Assembly (NCBI RefSeq): GCF_012911005.2 | Contig: NZ_WTVS01000290.1 | Location: 28,505 to 92,504 of the forward strand | Reading direction: 5' to 3' | Source of the DNA: Aromatoleum toluolicum | Lineage (GTDB): Bacteria; Pseudomonadota; Gammaproteobacteria; Burkholderiales; Rhodocyclaceae | Length of the DNA stretch: 64,000 nt | In this document: positions 62,297 to 64,000 of the stretch, in pieces | Layout: each line of letters opens with the position of its first letter | Position numbering within the stretch: position 1 is the first letter of the stretch | Translations under genes and position numbers: made by a program | The notes under the pieces: generated by a model | Told to the model about the DNA's origin: nothing | Databases searched by the model: none | Seen by the model: only the letters and a program-made list of their open reading frames with translations

Positions 62297-63264
62297 GAAA
62301 GCATGTTTTTTTCCAAGCCGCATAAGTCGATCAGCTCGCCCACGGAAAACTTGGACGGCCCAGCAATGGCGGTCAGAATCCGGCACAGCATTGCCGGTGC
62401 ATTGATCTGCTGGAGACGCGGCGCAGCCGTGGCAACCAGCCGCGCCCGGCCCTCGGCGTACTCCAACTGGCAACCCTGCATCGCGCTGGCCAGGAAGAAG
62501 CCTTCGAGGCTTGAAGCCTCCAAGGCCAAGTCGTTGAAGGCATCCCCACCCTTGGCGCGCACGTAGCTGTCCGGGTCGTGGTCGCGCGGAAGGAAAAGGA
62601 AACTCACGTCGGCTGCGTCGGTGACATGAGGCAGGCACACGTCCAGGGCGCGCACAGCCGCCCGTCTGCCGGCGTCGTCCCCGTCAAAGCAGAAGATCAC
62701 GCGCTTGGCCAAGCCCAGCAGCCGCTCCACATGCTGGCCTGTTGTAGCCGTGCCCAGCGTGGCCACAGCGTTCTGCACACCATGTTGGGCCAGACTGACG
62801 ACATCCAGGTATCCCTCCACCACATAGGCGGTGCCGGTCGCGGCAATGGCCTCGGCCGCCTGGGTCAGACCGAACAGCACGCGCCCCTTCTGGAAAACTT
62901 CGGTTTCCGGTGAGTTGAGATACTTCGGCCCGTCGCCTTCGAGCACGCGGCCACCGAAGCCGATCACGCTGCCGGCGTCATCGAGGATGGGGAACATGAT
63001 TCGGTCGCGGAAGCGGTCATAGCGGCGGCCGCCGTCATTGACCGCAACCAGCCCGGCCTTCTCCAAGGCCCGGTCGTTGTAGTTCGGGAATGCCTCGCGC
63101 AGCGCCTGGAAGCCGGCCGGGGCATAGCCCAAGCCATAACGGGCCGCGATGTCGCCGCGCAGGCCGCGCGCCTTCAGGTATGCAACCGCACGATGAGCGG
63201 CGCGGAGCTGGCCACGGTAAAACGATGCGGCTTGTGTCAGGTGGTCGATCAAGATGTGGGACAT
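62278..63264 (-). CDS. DnaG-like primase core without zinc finger
   Basis: A 328-residue protein with the DnaG N-terminal catalytic part (LKARGLRGDIAARYGLGYAP, DRIMFPILDDAGSVIGFGGRVLEGDGPKYLNSPETEVFQKGRVLFGL) and a TOPRIM domain (AYVVEGYLDVVSLAQHGVQNAVATLGTA; VIFCFDGDDAGRRAA). The N-terminal CHC2 zinc finger and the C-terminal helicase-binding domain of DnaG are missing. It could prime plasmid DNA in a new host. Confidence 0.9.
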   Translation of the reverse strand: MSHILIDHLTQAASFYRGQLRAAHRAVAYLKARGLRGDIAARYGLGYAPAGFQALREAFPNYNDRALEKAGLVAVNDGGRRYDRFRDRIMFPILDDAGSVIGFGGRVLEGDGPKYLNSPETEVFQKGRVLFGLTQAAEAIAATGTAYVVEGYLDVVSLAQHGVQNAVATLGTATTGQHVERLLGLAKRVIFCFDGDDAGRRAAVRALDVCLPHVTDAADVSFLFLPRDHDPDSYVRAKGGDAFNDLALEASSLEGFFLASAMQGCQLEYAEGRARLVATAAPRLQQINAPAMLCRILTAIAGPSKFSVGELIDLCGLEKNMLSTIDRQ

Positions 63265-63267
63265 AGT

Positions 63268-63645
63268 TCAAGCCTTCGGGATGTTGAGAGAGAGGCGGCC
63301 GGTGTCGTACATGTGCAGCATGGAGAGGAAGTAGCTCGGATCGGCAGGCCACTTGCATCCCTGCCAGTACGCCAGCAAGGCCCCGCGCACCGGCTCTTGG
63401 TAGCCATTGAGGCGCCGCCGTGCCTCGCGCCACTTGTCGGCTCGGCGCTTGCGGTCAGTGGCTTGCTGACGCTCCCATTGCAGCCGGCGAGCCGTCATTT
63501 CCTCGTCCACGTCGATCTGCTCGGCCGCCACTTGGTCAGCGAACAGAGGAAGGGCCTCGCGCTCGGCCTTCTGCTTGCGCGCGAAAGCGGCACGCTTGCG
63601 CTCGGTGTCACGGAACTCGTACTTGCCGAAGCGATGGAAACGCAT
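63268..63645 (-). CDS. hypothetical basic protein upstream of primase (125 aa)
   Basis: A 125-residue, Arg/Lys-rich helical protein starting MRFHRFGKYEFRDTERKRAAF and ending with LLAYWQGCKWPADPSYFLSMLHMYDTGRLSLNIPKA. It ends three bases before the primase start, so it may be a partner; the missing DNA-binding part of the primase could be supplied by it, but this is only inference. A variant palindrome CTTGCGCGCGAAAG lies inside (63574-63587). Confidence 0.65.
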   Translation of the reverse strand: MRFHRFGKYEFRDTERKRAAFARKQKAEREALPLFADQVAAEQIDVDEEMTARRLQWERQQATDRKRRADKWREARRRLNGYQEPVRGALLAYWQGCKWPADPSYFLSMLHMYDTGRLSLNIPKA

Positions 63646-63654
63646 GGCAGGCCC

Positions 63655-63927
63655 TCAATGGTTCCAGTGCTTCCGGCCGTACTTTCGGCCGGCGATGGTG
63701 ATGCGATCTTCGGCGTCGATGGGCACGCACTCGCGGCCGCCATCGGCCCGCAACACGGTGCATTGGCCAGCCTCGCCGGTCACGGTAGAGTCGAAGCCGC
63801 ACACGTAGAACACCCAAGGGCTGTGCTCGTCCTCGCGGAACTGAGCGAACCCGTGGAAGTCCCGCTTCAGAGCCACGCCGCTCCGAGGAACATCCGGGCC
63901 AAAGTCGAAAGCGCCTTGATCTGCCAT
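63655..63927 (-). CDS. hypothetical protein (90 aa)
   Basis: A 90-residue beta-rich protein starting MADQGAFDFGPDVPRSGVALKRDFHGF, ending GRKYGRKHWNH. AGGAG precedes ATG 63927. First gene of the operon with the primase. Unknown family. Confidence 0.6.
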   Translation of the reverse strand: MADQGAFDFGPDVPRSGVALKRDFHGFAQFREDEHSPWVFYVCGFDSTVTGEAGQCTVLRADGGRECVPIDAEDRITIAGRKYGRKHWNH

Positions 63928-63956
63928 GCTGAAACTCCTACTCAACCAATGCCTAC

Positions 63957-63991
63957 ATTCTACCCGTCAAACTATTGACCATCAATAGTTT
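63957..63991 (-). promoter_or_regulatory. promoter with CTATTGATGGTCAATAG operator variant
   Basis: Minus strand: -35 TTGATG (63980-63985), 17-bp spacer, -10 TAGAAT (63957-63962). The operator has one asymmetric change in its centre. The bases after it (TTTGTGAGAGAA) are identical to the start of the 669-bp repeat, which may begin again past the window edge. Confidence 0.7.
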
Positions 63992-64000
63992 GTGAGAGAA

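Overview
The window is part of a large, GC-rich, self-transmissible, mosaic plasmid. Broad-host-range plasmids of beta- and gammaproteobacteria (Burkholderiales, Pseudomonas and relatives from polluted soil or water) are the best match, because it combines an F-like conjugation system, an IncP-1 control region, a mercury-resistance transposon and IS1071. There are no rRNA, tRNA or core chromosomal genes. CDS starts were chosen by ribosome binding site and overlap with neighbours.

Layout of the backbone. (1) 1-6058, minus strand: mating-pair-formation genes in the order transglycosylase, small exported protein, pilin, traL, traE, traK, traB, dsbC, a small Cys-rich lipoprotein, traV, start of traC. 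(2) 6476-9294: a signalling cassette made of a LuxR-type response regulator, a NarX-type histidine kinase, a DUF1805 protein and a membrane protein with a YheO-like PAS domain. (3) 9385-16100: DNA processing, with a MobF relaxase-helicase, a DsbD-alpha-like protein, a TraD-type coupling protein, a ribbon-helix-helix accessory protein and an oriT-like intergenic region. (4) 16098-32000: leading or accessory region with structured repeats, a serine recombinase, RadC, a DUF3560/methyltransferase fusion, DUF932, SSB, a PLD-type nuclease, a cytosine methyltransferase, an HExxH membrane protein and a KfrA homologue. (5) 56711-63991: an iteron origin with RepA, a HigBA-like toxin-antitoxin pair, a KorA/TrfB-like repressor, ParB, ParA, a DnaG-like primase without a zinc finger, and small unknowns.

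Foreign DNA. A 1,196-bp internally deleted relative of IS1071 (32118-33313) sits in a perfect 5-bp duplication, GAAAA. Next to it, 33571-56276 is bounded by 38-bp Tn21-type inverted repeats and flanked on both sides by TGTTC. This 22.7-kb unit carries merRTPCADE-urf2, res, tnpR, a tnpA cut by a complete IS1071 (3,204 bp), and then an IncP-1 block: oriV, a YafQ/DinJ-type pair, klcA, klcB, korC, kleA, kleE, kleF, korA, incC, korB, kfrA, kfrB, kfrC, traM and a truncated traL. Its right end is a 288-bp miniature element with Tn3-family ends. The flanking duplication indicates that a piece of an IncP-1 plasmid entered by transposition as one unit. No trfA is visible, so replication probably depends on the resident RepA.

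Regulation. The backbone has its own repeated signals, absent from the transposon: a dispersed palindrome TTTCGCGYGCGAAA, an operator CTATTGACSGTCAATAG that overlaps the -35 box of five promoters, and a conserved leader made of a hairpin with loop GAGCAG followed by AGACCATCWTCAAC. The stems of that hairpin covary between leaders. Near oriT a roughly 150-nt multi-stem element is duplicated with compensatory changes. The molecule therefore carries two parallel KorA/KorB/IncC/KfrA-like control sets, one native and one imported.
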